Shown: one piece after another, positions 23,490-32,833 of the stretch
Position numbering within the stretch: position 1 is the first letter of the stretch
Layout of the letters: every line of letters starts with the position of its first letter
NCBI GenBank assembly: GCA_963787675.1
Contig: CAWBDV010000007.1
Span: forward strand, 62,001 to 126,000
Direction: 5' to 3'
Origin: JAJPKK01 sp963787675
Lineage (GTDB): Bacteria; Pseudomonadota; Alphaproteobacteria; Rhizobiales; Xanthobacteraceae
DNA length: 64,000 bases
The notes under the pieces: generated by a model
What the model saw: the letters and a program-made list of their open reading frames with translations, nothing else
The model's database searches: none
What the model was told of the DNA's origin: nothing
Made by a program: the position numbers and the translations under genes

Positions 23490-23619
23490 CAAACTTCCTC
23501 CCGGTTGGCATGCGCTTGCCGGGTTCCCAATCCCGGCGTTCGCCGATTTAGAGAAAAGTTGCACGATTTCCAAGGCAGGAGTCAACGCTGCGGCAATTGG
23601 GCTCCGCGAACCAAGATGC

Positions 23620-25800
23620 TCACGCGGAAGCGCTCATGGTCGGCCGAGCGGTCGCGACGGCTGCTGCGAGTTCTGCCGGATCGGTGACGGGAAGCGAACA
23701 TCGTTCGCCGGCGCAGATGAGGGCGGCAGTTTGGTTGTCGCCAAGCGCCACGGCGCGCGCCGGATGAGTCGGGGGTAGGTCGGCAGGCTGTGTGGCCCGC
23801 GCCACGATGCGATCGAGGAAGGGGAGGGCAAGGGCTGCATCCGCGAACCGCTTGGCCTGAGGTCCGATGGCGACGATCTCGACCGCGCGCAAACGCAAGT
23901 CGAGGGCGTTGATGAGGCTCGCGTGCAGATACATGCTTTCCGCGGCGATCGGCATCAGGCCATCAAACAAAATGTCCGCGCGCTCGCGCCAGATGTGCTC
24001 GCCGGTCAGCACCGCAAGGCGCAGCAGGTTTTGCGCCGTAACGCCGTTGGGATTTGGCGTTGCTTCGTCGATGGTCGAGCTCGGACGGACCACGAGACCT
24101 TCGGCATCGTCAGCGGTGAGGAAATAGCCGCCAGAGCCTTTGTCGACATAGTGGCGGTCGAGCGCCATCTGCCATTGCAGGGCGTACCGCAGGCAATCGC
24201 GCGCGCCGGTGGCTTCATGGAGCGCCAGCGCGGCTTTGACCATGGCCGCGTAGTCGGATGCCAGTCCGGGAATGAGGAGCTTGCCGTCGCGCCAGGAGTG
24301 GCCGAGGCGCCCGTCACGCGTCATGCATTGGGCGACAAAGCTGAAGGCGCGTGCGGCGATATCGATCCATGTGGGCTCGCGCAACATCACGCCGGCGTTG
24401 GCGAGTGCTGCGATCATCAGGCCGTTCCAGTCGGCCAGCACTTTGTCATCGAGGCCGGGGCGGACCCGCTTACCACGTGCGTCGAGGAGTTTTTGGCGAA
24501 GGGCTGCGAGGCGAGCCTCCTCGGCGCCCTGTGGATCGGGAGGATGCAAATCTTCGGGATAGGCGTCGTGACCGTTGATCGGACCACCACCCCCGTTCAT
24601 GCTGCGCTTTTTCTGCAGCATGGAAGGGGTCTCGGCGGGCTTCGGCGCCGGCGCGGGCGGCTGTCCTAACTGCTTGAGGCGGTTGATGATATTGTGCCCT
24701 TCGAAATTCCCTTCGGCGGTTACGTCGTAATGCTGCGCAAAAAAATCAGCGTCCGCCTTGCCCAGGATTTCGGTGATCTCGGCGAGTGACCAGATATAGA
24801 ATTTGCCTTCCTCACCTTCGGAATCCGCGTCGAGGGATGCGGAGAACCCGCCGAGTGGCGTCACCATTTCACGCTGCAGCCAGGCGACGGTTTCCTGCGC
24901 GCGCTGTCGGTAGAGCGGCTGTTCGGTTCGCGCGTAGGCGAGGGCGAGCAATTCGAGAATCTGCGCATTGTCGTACAGCATCTTCTCGAAATGCGGCACG
25001 AGCCACTTCTCATCGACTGAATATCGCGAGAAGCCGCCGCCGAGATGATCGTAAATGCCGCCTTCGCACATGTGCGTCAGGGTCAATTCGACCCCTTCGA
25101 AGAACCGCACGTCGCCGGTGCGCATTCCGGCACGCCACAGCACTTCGAGCATCGAGCATTGGGGAAACTTGGGCGCGCGGCCGAGTTCGCCGTTGACCTC
25201 ATCGATGGCGCGGGCGATCGCAGTCGCGCTTGCATCAAGCTCCCGTGCGCCGATGACCACCTTGTTGGTGGGCCGCGCTTTCTTGGCGAGCGCGGCCATC
25301 AGCGCGGTGCGGTTATGTTCGATTTGCTGCGGCTCGTCGCGAAACAGACGCGCGACCTCGTGCATGATGTCGACGAATCCCGGCCGGCCGTAGCGTGCCG
25401 TCTTGGGAAAATAGGTGCCGCCCCAGACCGGCTCGCCGCTGGGAGTAAGGAACATGGTCAGAGGCCAGCCGCCCTGCTCGCCGAGATGATGAAGCGCGGC
25501 CATGTAGATCTGGTCGATGTCGGGCCGTTCCTCGCGGTCGACCTTGATGTTAACAAACAGACGATTCATGACCGCGGCGACTGCTTCGTCCTCGAAGCTT
25601 TCGTGGGCCATCACGTGACACCAGTGGCACGCCGCATAGCCGATCGAGAGCAGGATCGGCTTGTTGCTGCGCTTGGCCTCGGCAAGCGCATCCGGTCCCC
25701 ACGGCCACCATTCGACCGGATTGTTTTTGTGCTGGAGCAAATACGGGCTCGTCTCGTGAGCGAGACGGTTTTGGCGCGCCGTCGAAGCGTGATCGGTCAT
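23620..25800 (-). CDS. Thioredoxin-domain protein of the YyaL/SPATA20 (DUF255) family
   Basis: 726 residues. The N-terminal thioredoxin-like domain (DUF255) contains NPVEWWPWGPDAL and the redox motif AACHWCHVMAHESFED, followed by FVNIKVDREERPDIDQIYM and GGWPLTMFLTP. The rest is a long alpha-helical (alpha/alpha)6-toroid region like that of glycosidases and epimerases, with GGIYDHLGGGFSRYSVDEKWLVPHFEKMLYDNA. Known as the spermatogenesis-associated protein 20 family; the bacterial biochemical role is not established. Length is normal. It is divergent from mnmE. Confidence 0.9.
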   Translation of the reverse strand: MTDHASTARQNRLAHETSPYLLQHKNNPVEWWPWGPDALAEAKRSNKPILLSIGYAACHWCHVMAHESFEDEAVAAVMNRLFVNIKVDREERPDIDQIYMAALHHLGEQGGWPLTMFLTPSGEPVWGGTYFPKTARYGRPGFVDIMHEVARLFRDEPQQIEHNRTALMAALAKKARPTNKVVIGARELDASATAIARAIDEVNGELGRAPKFPQCSMLEVLWRAGMRTGDVRFFEGVELTLTHMCEGGIYDHLGGGFSRYSVDEKWLVPHFEKMLYDNAQILELLALAYARTEQPLYRQRAQETVAWLQREMVTPLGGFSASLDADSEGEEGKFYIWSLAEITEILGKADADFFAQHYDVTAEGNFEGHNIINRLKQLGQPPAPAPKPAETPSMLQKKRSMNGGGGPINGHDAYPEDLHPPDPQGAEEARLAALRQKLLDARGKRVRPGLDDKVLADWNGLMIAALANAGVMLREPTWIDIAARAFSFVAQCMTRDGRLGHSWRDGKLLIPGLASDYAAMVKAALALHEATGARDCLRYALQWQMALDRHYVDKGSGGYFLTADDAEGLVVRPSSTIDEATPNPNGVTAQNLLRLAVLTGEHIWRERADILFDGLMPIAAESMYLHASLINALDLRLRAVEIVAIGPQAKRFADAALALPFLDRIVARATQPADLPPTHPARAVALGDNQTAALICAGERCSLPVTDPAELAAAVATARPTMSASA

Positions 25801-25950
25801 TGCGGCTTTCGCTAATTAATACGGCCCATCGGAGCAGAAATCGCCGCTACGATCCAGTGCGGGCCGCCGCCGGAAAACGATGGTGGGGCATGAATGCGCG
25901 TGTCACATAAACCCGCATCGGCGATCATTACCGCTGACCAGGCCCAATTC

Positions 25951-27321
25951 ATGACGGCACAGACCGATACCATCTTTGCCCTGTCGTCCGGTCGTCCACC
26001 GGCCGCGATTGCGGTTGTCCGCGTGAGTGGCCCGCGCGCCGGCGACGCGGTGATGGCACTGGCCGGCCGCATGCCGGCCCCACGTCAGGCGATGTTTGCG
26101 CGGCTACGTGATCCCGCAAGCTCTGCCGAGTTGATCGATGAGGGCCTGGTGCTATGGTTTCCTGGCCCGCGAAGTGAAACGGGCGAGGATACCGCTGAGT
26201 TCCAGCTTCATGGTGGCCGGGCCGTCGTTGCCGCGACGCTTGCGGCACTGGCAAAGCTGCCAGGTTTGCGAGCAGCTGAAGCGGGCGAATTCACAAAGCG
26301 TGCGTTCGCCAATGGCAAGCTGGACTTGACCCGGGTCGAAGGGCTCGCGGATCTGATCGCTGCCGAGACCGAGGCACAGCGGCGCCAAGCGCTGCGTCAG
26401 CTCCAGGGGCTTCTCGGCGACAAGGCGGAGCGGTGGCGGTCGCGGCTTATCGAAGCGCTGGCGCTCGTCGAAGCTCTGATCGATTTCCCCGACGAAGGGG
26501 ATGTGCCGCAGGATTTGTTGGCGCCAGCCCTTGAGATCGCGGCGGAACTCGGGCGCGAGATCCGCACTCTGCTCGCCGGCGAGCGGCACGGCGAACGCCT
26601 CCGGGATGGACTCGTGGTCGCGGTCGCGGGTCCTGTGAACGTTGGCAAATCGACGATCGTCAATCGCCTGGCGAGGCGGCCGGCGGCAATCGTGTCGCCC
26701 TATGCGGGTACCACGCGCGATGTGATTGAGGTGCATCTCGATCTCGACGGGTATCCGGTGACGGTCCTCGACACCGCGGGGCTGCGCGATAGCGACGATC
26801 CGGTGGAGCAGGAAGGCGTGCGGCGCGCCCGCGAGCGGGCGGCCGATGCCGATCTGGTGCTGTGGGTGGTCGATGCAACTGCAACGAACCCGGATTCATC
26901 TCCGGCAACGTTAAGCGGGCCGGAAGCGCCCGACGTGTGGATACTGACGAACAAGTGCGATCTGGTGCAGTCTTTTTCTCCGCAGGGCATTGTGGAGAAG
27001 GACGAAGAGCAAACGCACTTTCGAATTTCGGGGCAAACCGGGCACGGCTTCGACGATCTGGTCGCGGCACTGGCGAGGTACTCAGGTCAGTTCTTTGGAT
27101 CAAGTGAATCAACGTTCATTACGCGCCAGCGGCATCGGGAATCGCTCAATTCATGCGCCGATGCCCTCCATCGTGCGATTGCCGAAGGGCCCGAGGGACG
27201 CGAAGACCTGGTGGCAGAAGAACTGCGGCTGGCGTCACGCGCGCTTGGCCGGTTGACGGGACGAGTTGACGTGGAAGACCTGCTCGACGTAATTTTCCGC
27301 GATTTCTGCATTGGTAAATGA
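25951..27321 (+). CDS. mnmE: tRNA modification GTPase MnmE
   Basis: Works with MnmG to install the carboxymethylaminomethyl group on wobble U34. The start MTAQTDTIFALSSG is preferred (456 residues); an upstream in-frame ATG at 25894 would add 19 residues. The N-terminal THF-binding domain has GEFTKRAFANGKLDLTRVEGLADLI. The G domain has G1 GPVNVGKS, G2 GTTRD, G3 DTAGL and G4 TNKCDL. The C-terminal CIGK motif carries the catalytic Cys. A parS site begins 2 bp after the stop and mnmG follows. Confidence 0.97.
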   Translation: MTAQTDTIFALSSGRPPAAIAVVRVSGPRAGDAVMALAGRMPAPRQAMFARLRDPASSAELIDEGLVLWFPGPRSETGEDTAEFQLHGGRAVVAATLAALAKLPGLRAAEAGEFTKRAFANGKLDLTRVEGLADLIAAETEAQRRQALRQLQGLLGDKAERWRSRLIEALALVEALIDFPDEGDVPQDLLAPALEIAAELGREIRTLLAGERHGERLRDGLVVAVAGPVNVGKSTIVNRLARRPAAIVSPYAGTTRDVIEVHLDLDGYPVTVLDTAGLRDSDDPVEQEGVRRARERAADADLVLWVVDATATNPDSSPATLSGPEAPDVWILTNKCDLVQSFSPQGIVEKDEEQTHFRISGQTGHGFDDLVAALARYSGQFFGSSESTFITRQRHRESLNSCADALHRAIAEGPEGREDLVAEELRLASRALGRLTGRVDVEDLLDVIFRDFCIGK

Positions 27322-27322
27322 A

Positions 27323-27338
27323 TGTTTCACGTGAAACA
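27323..27338. promoter_or_regulatory. parS centromere site (intergenic)
   Basis: Perfect 16-bp palindrome TGTTTCACGTGAAACA, the ParB binding site, between mnmE and mnmG and about 3.6 kb from parB. Together with the copy inside rsmG it marks the origin-proximal segregation centre. Confidence 0.95.
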
Positions 27339-27413
27339 TCAATATTCGGTCGCGTAGTTTTTGACCTCATCGCCGAGGTCCGATAGAGAAAAGTCCTTCA
27401 GGATTTTCGCTCG

Positions 27414-29288
27414 ATGGACGCGCGTTACGATGTGATCGTGATCGGCGGGGGACACGCCGGCTGCGAGGCCGTGGCCGCGGCCGCGCGCATAGGCGCGAGC
27501 ACCGCGTTCGTCACGCATCGGTTCGATACCGTTGGCGCGATGTCCTGTAATCCGGCGATCGGAGGCCTCGGGAAGGGCCACCTCGTTCGCGAAATCGATG
27601 CGCTCGACGGATTGATGGGCCGTGTTGCCGACCGCGCCGGCATTCAGTTTCGCGTCCTGAACCGGCGAAAGGGGCCCGCAGTCCGCGGACCTCGCGCCCA
27701 GGCCGACCGCAAGCTTTACGCGGCCGCGATGCAGCAGGCGATTCGCGCTTATCCGAACATCGCAGTGGTTGAGGGCGAAGCGGACGATCTCGCGATCGAG
27801 CATGGCCGGGTCGCCGGCGTTCGGCTGGCCGACGGACGCGAGTTCCGTGCGGGCGCCGTCGTGCTGACGACCGGCACCTTTCTGCGCGGCCTTATCCACA
27901 TCGGCGAGGTGCGGACGCCCGCCGGCCGGGTAGGGGAGGCCCCGTCCCTCGGATTGTCGGCGACCCTCGAACGCGTCGGCTTTCCCCTGGGGCGGCTCAA
28001 GACCGGCACGCCGCCGCGGCTCGATGGACGAACCATCGATTGGGCCAGCCTTGAGATGCAGCCCGGCGATGAGCCGCCGGAGCCGTTCTCCGCCCTGACA
28101 ACAACGATCGACAATCCGCAGGTCCGATGCGGCATCACCCGTACGACCGACGCGACGCACGCCATCATCCGTGCGAACGTCCATCGCTCGCCGATGTACT
28201 CGGGTCAGATTCAAAGTCGCGGGCCGCGTTATTGTCCGTCGGTCGAAGACAAGATCGTGCGCTTTGGCGAGCGCGACGGGCACCAGATTTTCCTGGAGCC
28301 CGAGGGCCTCGATGATCCGATCGTCTACCCGAACGGTATCTCAACGTCCCTTCCGGTGGAGGTGCAGCGCGCCTTCGTTGCAACAATCTCGGGATTGAAG
28401 CAGGCCACGATCACCCGGCCCGGCTACGCCATCGAATACGATCATGTCGACCCGCGTGAGCTGGAGCCGACCCTCGAGGCCAAGCGATTGCTAGGCCTGT
28501 TCCTGGCTGGCCAGATCAACGGGACCACCGGGTATGAGGAAGCCGCCGGGCAGGGGCTCGTCGCCGGCCTCAACGCCGCGGCCTGCGCCGGGGCCTCACC
28601 GCCGATCGTGTTCGATCGCTCTGAGGCCTATCTCGGCGTGATGATCGACGATCTCGTCAACCGCGGCGTCACGGAGCCGTATCGCATGTTCACCTCGCGT
28701 GCCGAATTCCGGCTCACGTTGCGGGCTGACAATGCCGACCAGCGCCTCACCCATCGCGGCATCGAGATCGGATGCGTGGGTACAGTGCGACGCGGGCACC
28801 ATCAAAAGAAGATGGTGGCCCTGGAGGCTGCGCGCGCCCGCGCGCGCAATGTCTCGGTCACGCCGTCAGAAGCGGCGCAATTCGGCTTTTCGCTCAATCG
28901 GGACGGCCAGCGTCGAACGGCGTTCGATCTCCTCGCCTATCCCGATATCGCGATTGCGGACATCGCGCGCATTTGGCCGGAGTTCGGCGAAGTGCCCGAT
29001 GCGATCGCCGCGCAGTTGGAGACCGACGCCAAGTATGCGGTCTACCTTGATCGACAGGCCGCTGATGTGGCCGCGTTCAGACGGGATGAAAGCTTCGAGC
29101 TTCCGGTGGAGATGGACTACGCCTCGGTGCCGGGACTTTCGAACGAGGTCCGCCAGAAGCTCGCGGCTTCTCGGCCGCGGACGCTCGGCCACGCCGGCCG
29201 CCTCGATGGCATCACCCCCGCGGCACTGATTCTGCTCGCCTCTTATGTCCGGCGCGGCCAGTTCAAACAGGCGCGACGCGCGAAATGA
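27414..29288 (+). CDS. mnmG: tRNA uridine-5-carboxymethylaminomethyl modification enzyme MnmG (GidA)
   Basis: FAD-dependent partner of MnmE in wobble-uridine modification. The product is 624 residues. The N-terminal dinucleotide-binding motif is VIGGGHAGCEA at about residues 9-19, followed by FDTVGAMSCNPAIGGLGKGHLVREIDALDG with the conserved Cys. The later part has PRYCPSVEDKIVRF, GQINGTTGYEEAAGQG and a C-terminal helical region for MnmE contact. The stop overlaps the rsmG ATG by 4 bp. Confidence 0.97.
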   Translation: MDARYDVIVIGGGHAGCEAVAAAARIGASTAFVTHRFDTVGAMSCNPAIGGLGKGHLVREIDALDGLMGRVADRAGIQFRVLNRRKGPAVRGPRAQADRKLYAAAMQQAIRAYPNIAVVEGEADDLAIEHGRVAGVRLADGREFRAGAVVLTTGTFLRGLIHIGEVRTPAGRVGEAPSLGLSATLERVGFPLGRLKTGTPPRLDGRTIDWASLEMQPGDEPPEPFSALTTTIDNPQVRCGITRTTDATHAIIRANVHRSPMYSGQIQSRGPRYCPSVEDKIVRFGERDGHQIFLEPEGLDDPIVYPNGISTSLPVEVQRAFVATISGLKQATITRPGYAIEYDHVDPRELEPTLEAKRLLGLFLAGQINGTTGYEEAAGQGLVAGLNAAACAGASPPIVFDRSEAYLGVMIDDLVNRGVTEPYRMFTSRAEFRLTLRADNADQRLTHRGIEIGCVGTVRRGHHQKKMVALEAARARARNVSVTPSEAAQFGFSLNRDGQRRTAFDLLAYPDIAIADIARIWPEFGEVPDAIAAQLETDAKYAVYLDRQAADVAAFRRDESFELPVEMDYASVPGLSNEVRQKLAASRPRTLGHAGRLDGITPAALILLASYVRRGQFKQARRAK

Positions 29289-29980
29289 CCCTCGCCGCAG
29301 TCCACAGCAGCATCGCTGCAGATGAACGGACCGAAGTCCTCGCGATGTTCAATGTTTCACGTGAAACAGCGGCCCGGCTCGATCGGTTTGTTGATGTGCT
29401 GTTAACGTGGCAGCGACATACCAATTTGATCGCGAGTTCCACGATCCCAAATCTCTGGATGCGCCATATTGCCAATTCGCTGCAATTGCTTGGCCTCGCC
29501 CCAAAGGCCTACAAGGCCGCAGGGCCGGTGTGGGTCGATATCGGGACAGGGGGTGGGTTCCCCGGGGTCGTGCTCGCGTGTGCCCTTGCGGAGGTTCCAG
29601 GCGCCCAGCTGCATATGGTCGAAAGCAGCACCAAGAAGAGCACGTTCCTCAGGGAAGCCGTGGATGCAACCGGCACTCCCGGCATCGTCCATGTGGGCCG
29701 GGCGGAAGATTTCGGCTCATCGTTGGCTCCGATGACCGACGTCGTGACGGCGCGAGCCGTTGCGCCACTCAAAGACTTATTGCGCCTGGTCGAACCCTTG
29801 TTAAAAAAAGGTGCACAAGCCCTGCTGCTGAAGGGTCAAGATGTAGACGCCGAATTGACCGAGGCTACTAAATATTGGAATATTATGGCCGAACGTGTGC
29901 CCAGCAAAACCAATCCCGCGGCCCGAATTCTGATCGTTCGCGATCTCGCGCCACGCAAGACGCTACCCACGAAGGGCTGA
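29285..29980 (+). CDS. rsmG: 16S rRNA (guanine527-N7)-methyltransferase RsmG (GidB)
   Basis: Class I SAM methyltransferase that makes m7G527 in 16S rRNA; loss gives low-level streptomycin resistance. The product is 231 residues with an ATG overlapping the mnmG stop. The SAM-binding loop is VWVDIGTGGGFPGVVLA, with LHMVESSTKKSTFLREA next and VTARAVAPLKDLL later. An in-frame ATG at 29345 (MFNVSRETAARL) would give a shorter form. The codons for NVSRETA contain a perfect parS site, so this protein segment is constrained by chromosome segregation. Confidence 0.95.
   Translation: MTLAAVHSSIAADERTEVLAMFNVSRETAARLDRFVDVLLTWQRHTNLIASSTIPNLWMRHIANSLQLLGLAPKAYKAAGPVWVDIGTGGGFPGVVLACALAEVPGAQLHMVESSTKKSTFLREAVDATGTPGIVHVGRAEDFGSSLAPMTDVVTARAVAPLKDLLRLVEPLLKKGAQALLLKGQDVDAELTEATKYWNIMAERVPSKTNPAARILIVRDLAPRKTLPTKG
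29353..29368. promoter_or_regulatory. parS centromere site inside rsmG
   Basis: Perfect TGTTTCACGTGAAACA, in frame within the 5' coding part of rsmG (residues N-V-S-R-E-T), about 2.0 kb from the first parS and 0.6 kb before parA. Confidence 0.95.
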
Positions 29981-29983
29981 CCC

Positions 29984-30841
<858 letters not shown>

Positions 30842-30924
30842 CGGCGACGGTGATCGCCGTGTTCCGCAATTTCTGTCCGCTTGGATGAGGTGAGGTCGTG
30901 AACGACTTTTCGGGAGAGGCCGGG

Positions 30925-31794
30925 ATGGCGGAGGAGCCGACACGTTCGCGATTGGGGCGAGGTCTCGCGTCGCTCATTGGCGATATCGGGGTTAAGTCTA
31001 ACTCGACACCGGAACGTCCGCGCAGCCAGCGCCGGCTGCCCATCGAGATGCTGCGGCCCAATCCCCGCAATCCACGGCGCAACTTCCCGACCGCCGAGCT
31101 CGACGAACTCTCCGCCTCCATCAAGGAGCGCGGCATCATCCAACCGATCGCGGTGCGCCCGCTACGCGGCGCCTCGGAGTCCTACGAGATCATCGCGGGC
31201 GAGCGCCGCTGGCAGGCCGCACAGCGCGCTGGGCTGCATGAAGTGCCAGTGGTCGTGCTCGAGGTCAGCGATGCCGAAGCGCTCGAACTCGCGATCATCG
31301 AAAATGTCCAGCGCGAGGACCTCAATCCAATGGAGGAGGCGACCGGCTACCAGGCGCTGATGGACGAATTCAAATATCACCAGGAGGATATTGCGAAGAC
31401 GGTGGGCAAGAGCCGCAGCCATGTCGCCAACATGCTTCGCCTGCTCAAGTTGCCGGAATCGGTAAAAGCCGGAATCCGCTCAGGCCAATTCACCGCCGGC
31501 CATGCGCGCGCGCTCATCGGCTACGCTGAACCGGAGCGATTGGCACAACAGATCATCGAGCGGGGGCTCAACGTTCGCCAGGTCGAAGCGCTGGTGCGCG
31601 CTCATGCCAAATCGGGGACGCGGAAGCCGTCGGTCAAAGCCGCCGATACGATCGCGCTGGAAAAACAAGTGTCCGACGCGCTTGGACTCGCTGTTACGAT
31701 CGATCACCGCGGCAACGGCGGCGCGGTCCACATCAAATATCGGAGTCTAGACCAGTTGCGCGACGTCATGCGCCGCCTGGAGCGCGCGCCGTAA
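30925..31794 (+). CDS. parB: Chromosome partitioning protein ParB
   Basis: CTP-dependent parS-binding clamp. Start at MAEEPTRSRLGRGLASLIGD (289 residues), which matches the family and has GGGAGAGG 5-13 bp upstream. A GTG at 30898 with its own ribosome site would add nine residues. The CTPase/ParB-N domain has IIAGERRWQAAQRAG (the GERRxxA box) and ENVQREDLNPMEEA. The HTH DIAKTVGKSRSHVANMLRLLKLP reads parS. The C-terminal dimer domain follows. It pairs with parA and two nearby parS sites. Confidence 0.97.
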   Translation: MAEEPTRSRLGRGLASLIGDIGVKSNSTPERPRSQRRLPIEMLRPNPRNPRRNFPTAELDELSASIKERGIIQPIAVRPLRGASESYEIIAGERRWQAAQRAGLHEVPVVVLEVSDAEALELAIIENVQREDLNPMEEATGYQALMDEFKYHQEDIAKTVGKSRSHVANMLRLLKLPESVKAGIRSGQFTAGHARALIGYAEPERLAQQIIERGLNVRQVEALVRAHAKSGTRKPSVKAADTIALEKQVSDALGLAVTIDHRGNGGAVHIKYRSLDQLRDVMRRLERAP

Positions 31795-31805
31795 TCAACT
31801 CCGTC

Positions 31806-32246
31806 ATGATCATTCGACCACTTGCAGCGAGCGACCGCGCCGGGTGGGAGCCGTTATGGCAAGGCTATCTCGAATTCTATAAGGCCAAGCTCGCGCCCGA
31901 GGTGCCGGACCTCACGTTCGAGCGGCTCACCATTGGCGCTGAACCGATGGGTGGGTTCCTCGCGGTCGACGCGTCTGGAGAATTGGTCGGGATCGTCCAC
32001 TGGATCACGCATCGATCCTGCTGGACTGCCGGCGATTATTGCTACCTGCAAGACCTGTTTGTGGCCGCGTCGCTGCGGGGCGCAGGCATCGGCCGCAAGC
32101 TCATCGAATCCGTCTATCAAAAGGCGCAGAGCATGGGATGCTCGCGCGTTCATTGGCTGACCCACGAGACCAACACCGACGCCATGCTGCTTTATGACCG
32201 CATCGGCGATCGCTCCGGCTTCATACAATATCGCAAGATTTTTTGA
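31806..32246 (+). CDS. GNAT family N-acetyltransferase
   Basis: 146 residues. The GNAT acetyl-CoA pyrophosphate-binding motif is visible as LQDLFVAASLRGAGIGRKLIESVY (R/QxxGxG/A). It begins with MIIRPLAASDRAGWEPLWQGYLEFY and has the late strand motif HWLTHETNTDAMLLYDRIGDRSGFIQY. The acceptor substrate is unknown. It follows parB by 11 bp on the same strand, but a role in segregation is not implied. Confidence 0.88.
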   Translation: MIIRPLAASDRAGWEPLWQGYLEFYKAKLAPEVPDLTFERLTIGAEPMGGFLAVDASGELVGIVHWITHRSCWTAGDYCYLQDLFVAASLRGAGIGRKLIESVYQKAQSMGCSRVHWLTHETNTDAMLLYDRIGDRSGFIQYRKIF

Positions 32247-32320
32247 CGTCCCTGCACGGCCTCCTCAGCGGCGACTTGCCATAAGATGGCGCCGTCGCGT
32301 CAACCGATGGAAGGCCTATC

Positions 32321-32401
32321 ATGACCCCTGATCGCACATTGCTCGCATCATCAATTTGCGTCGCCGGCGCCCTCATCGCTCCCGCCGCCGCACAAGCGTA
32401 A
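32321..32401 (+). other. Orphan signal peptide separated by a TAA from the RidA domain
   Basis: ATG at 32321 encodes MTPDRTLLASSICVAGALIA and then PAAAQA, a well-formed Sec signal peptide with an AxA site. A TAA at 32399-32401 follows. The frame continues in register through SATPNVTYNNPST into the RidA domain that starts at 32441. A single C-to-T change (CAA to TAA) would explain it, which would make the gene an interrupted secreted RidA. A GGAAGG ribosome site lies at about 32309-32314. Confidence 0.7.
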
Positions 32402-32440
32402 AGCGCAACCCCGAACGTCACGTACAACAATCCCTCGACG

Positions 32441-32809
32441 ATGCCGAAGCCGCCCGGCTACACGCAAGTCGTGGAAGTCAATACGCCGGGCCGTATCCTC
32501 TTCATCGCTGGCCAGCTTGGTTACGATCCGGCCGGCAAGCAGGGCGCGGACATCCGCGCCCAGACAACATTGGTTTTTGAAAATCTCAAAGCCGCGGTCG
32601 AGAGCGCCGGCGGCACCATGAGCAACATCGTCAAGATCAACATGTTCGTCACCGATATGCAGACTGCACTTCCGATCATTCGTGAAATCAGAGACAAATA
32701 CGTAAACACAGCGGCGCCGCCCGCGAGCACCTTGCTGCAAATATCGAAGCTTGCGCGCGAAGGTGCTTTGATCGAAATCGAGGCGATTGCAATTCTGCCG
32801 GCGAAATAG
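32441..32809 (+). CDS. RidA/YjgF/Rid-family protein, now lacking its signal peptide
   Basis: Rid-family protein (RidA hydrolyses reactive enamine/imine intermediates; many paralogues have unknown substrates). 122 residues from MPKPPGYTQVVEVNTPG. Conserved features are ILFIAGQLGYDPAGK, QTTLVFENLKAAVESAGGTMSNIVKINMFVTDM and PPASTLLQISKLAREGALIEIEAIAI. The Arg that binds carboxylate in true RidA (usually in the RxT segment before the last strand) is not obvious here, so it may be a Rid paralogue rather than RidA itself. The preceding in-frame signal peptide is cut off by a TAA. Confidence 0.8.
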   Translation: MPKPPGYTQVVEVNTPGRILFIAGQLGYDPAGKQGADIRAQTTLVFENLKAAVESAGGTMSNIVKINMFVTDMQTALPIIREIRDKYVNTAAPPASTLLQISKLAREGALIEIEAIAILPAK

Positions 32810-32833
32810 CCCGACGCGATTTGGCGGCGAACG

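Noticed and set aside
29345..29980. Shorter rsmG starting at MFNVSRET
   Set aside because: Possible, but the ATG at 29285 overlaps the mnmG stop in the coupling arrangement common in this locus, so the longer form was kept.
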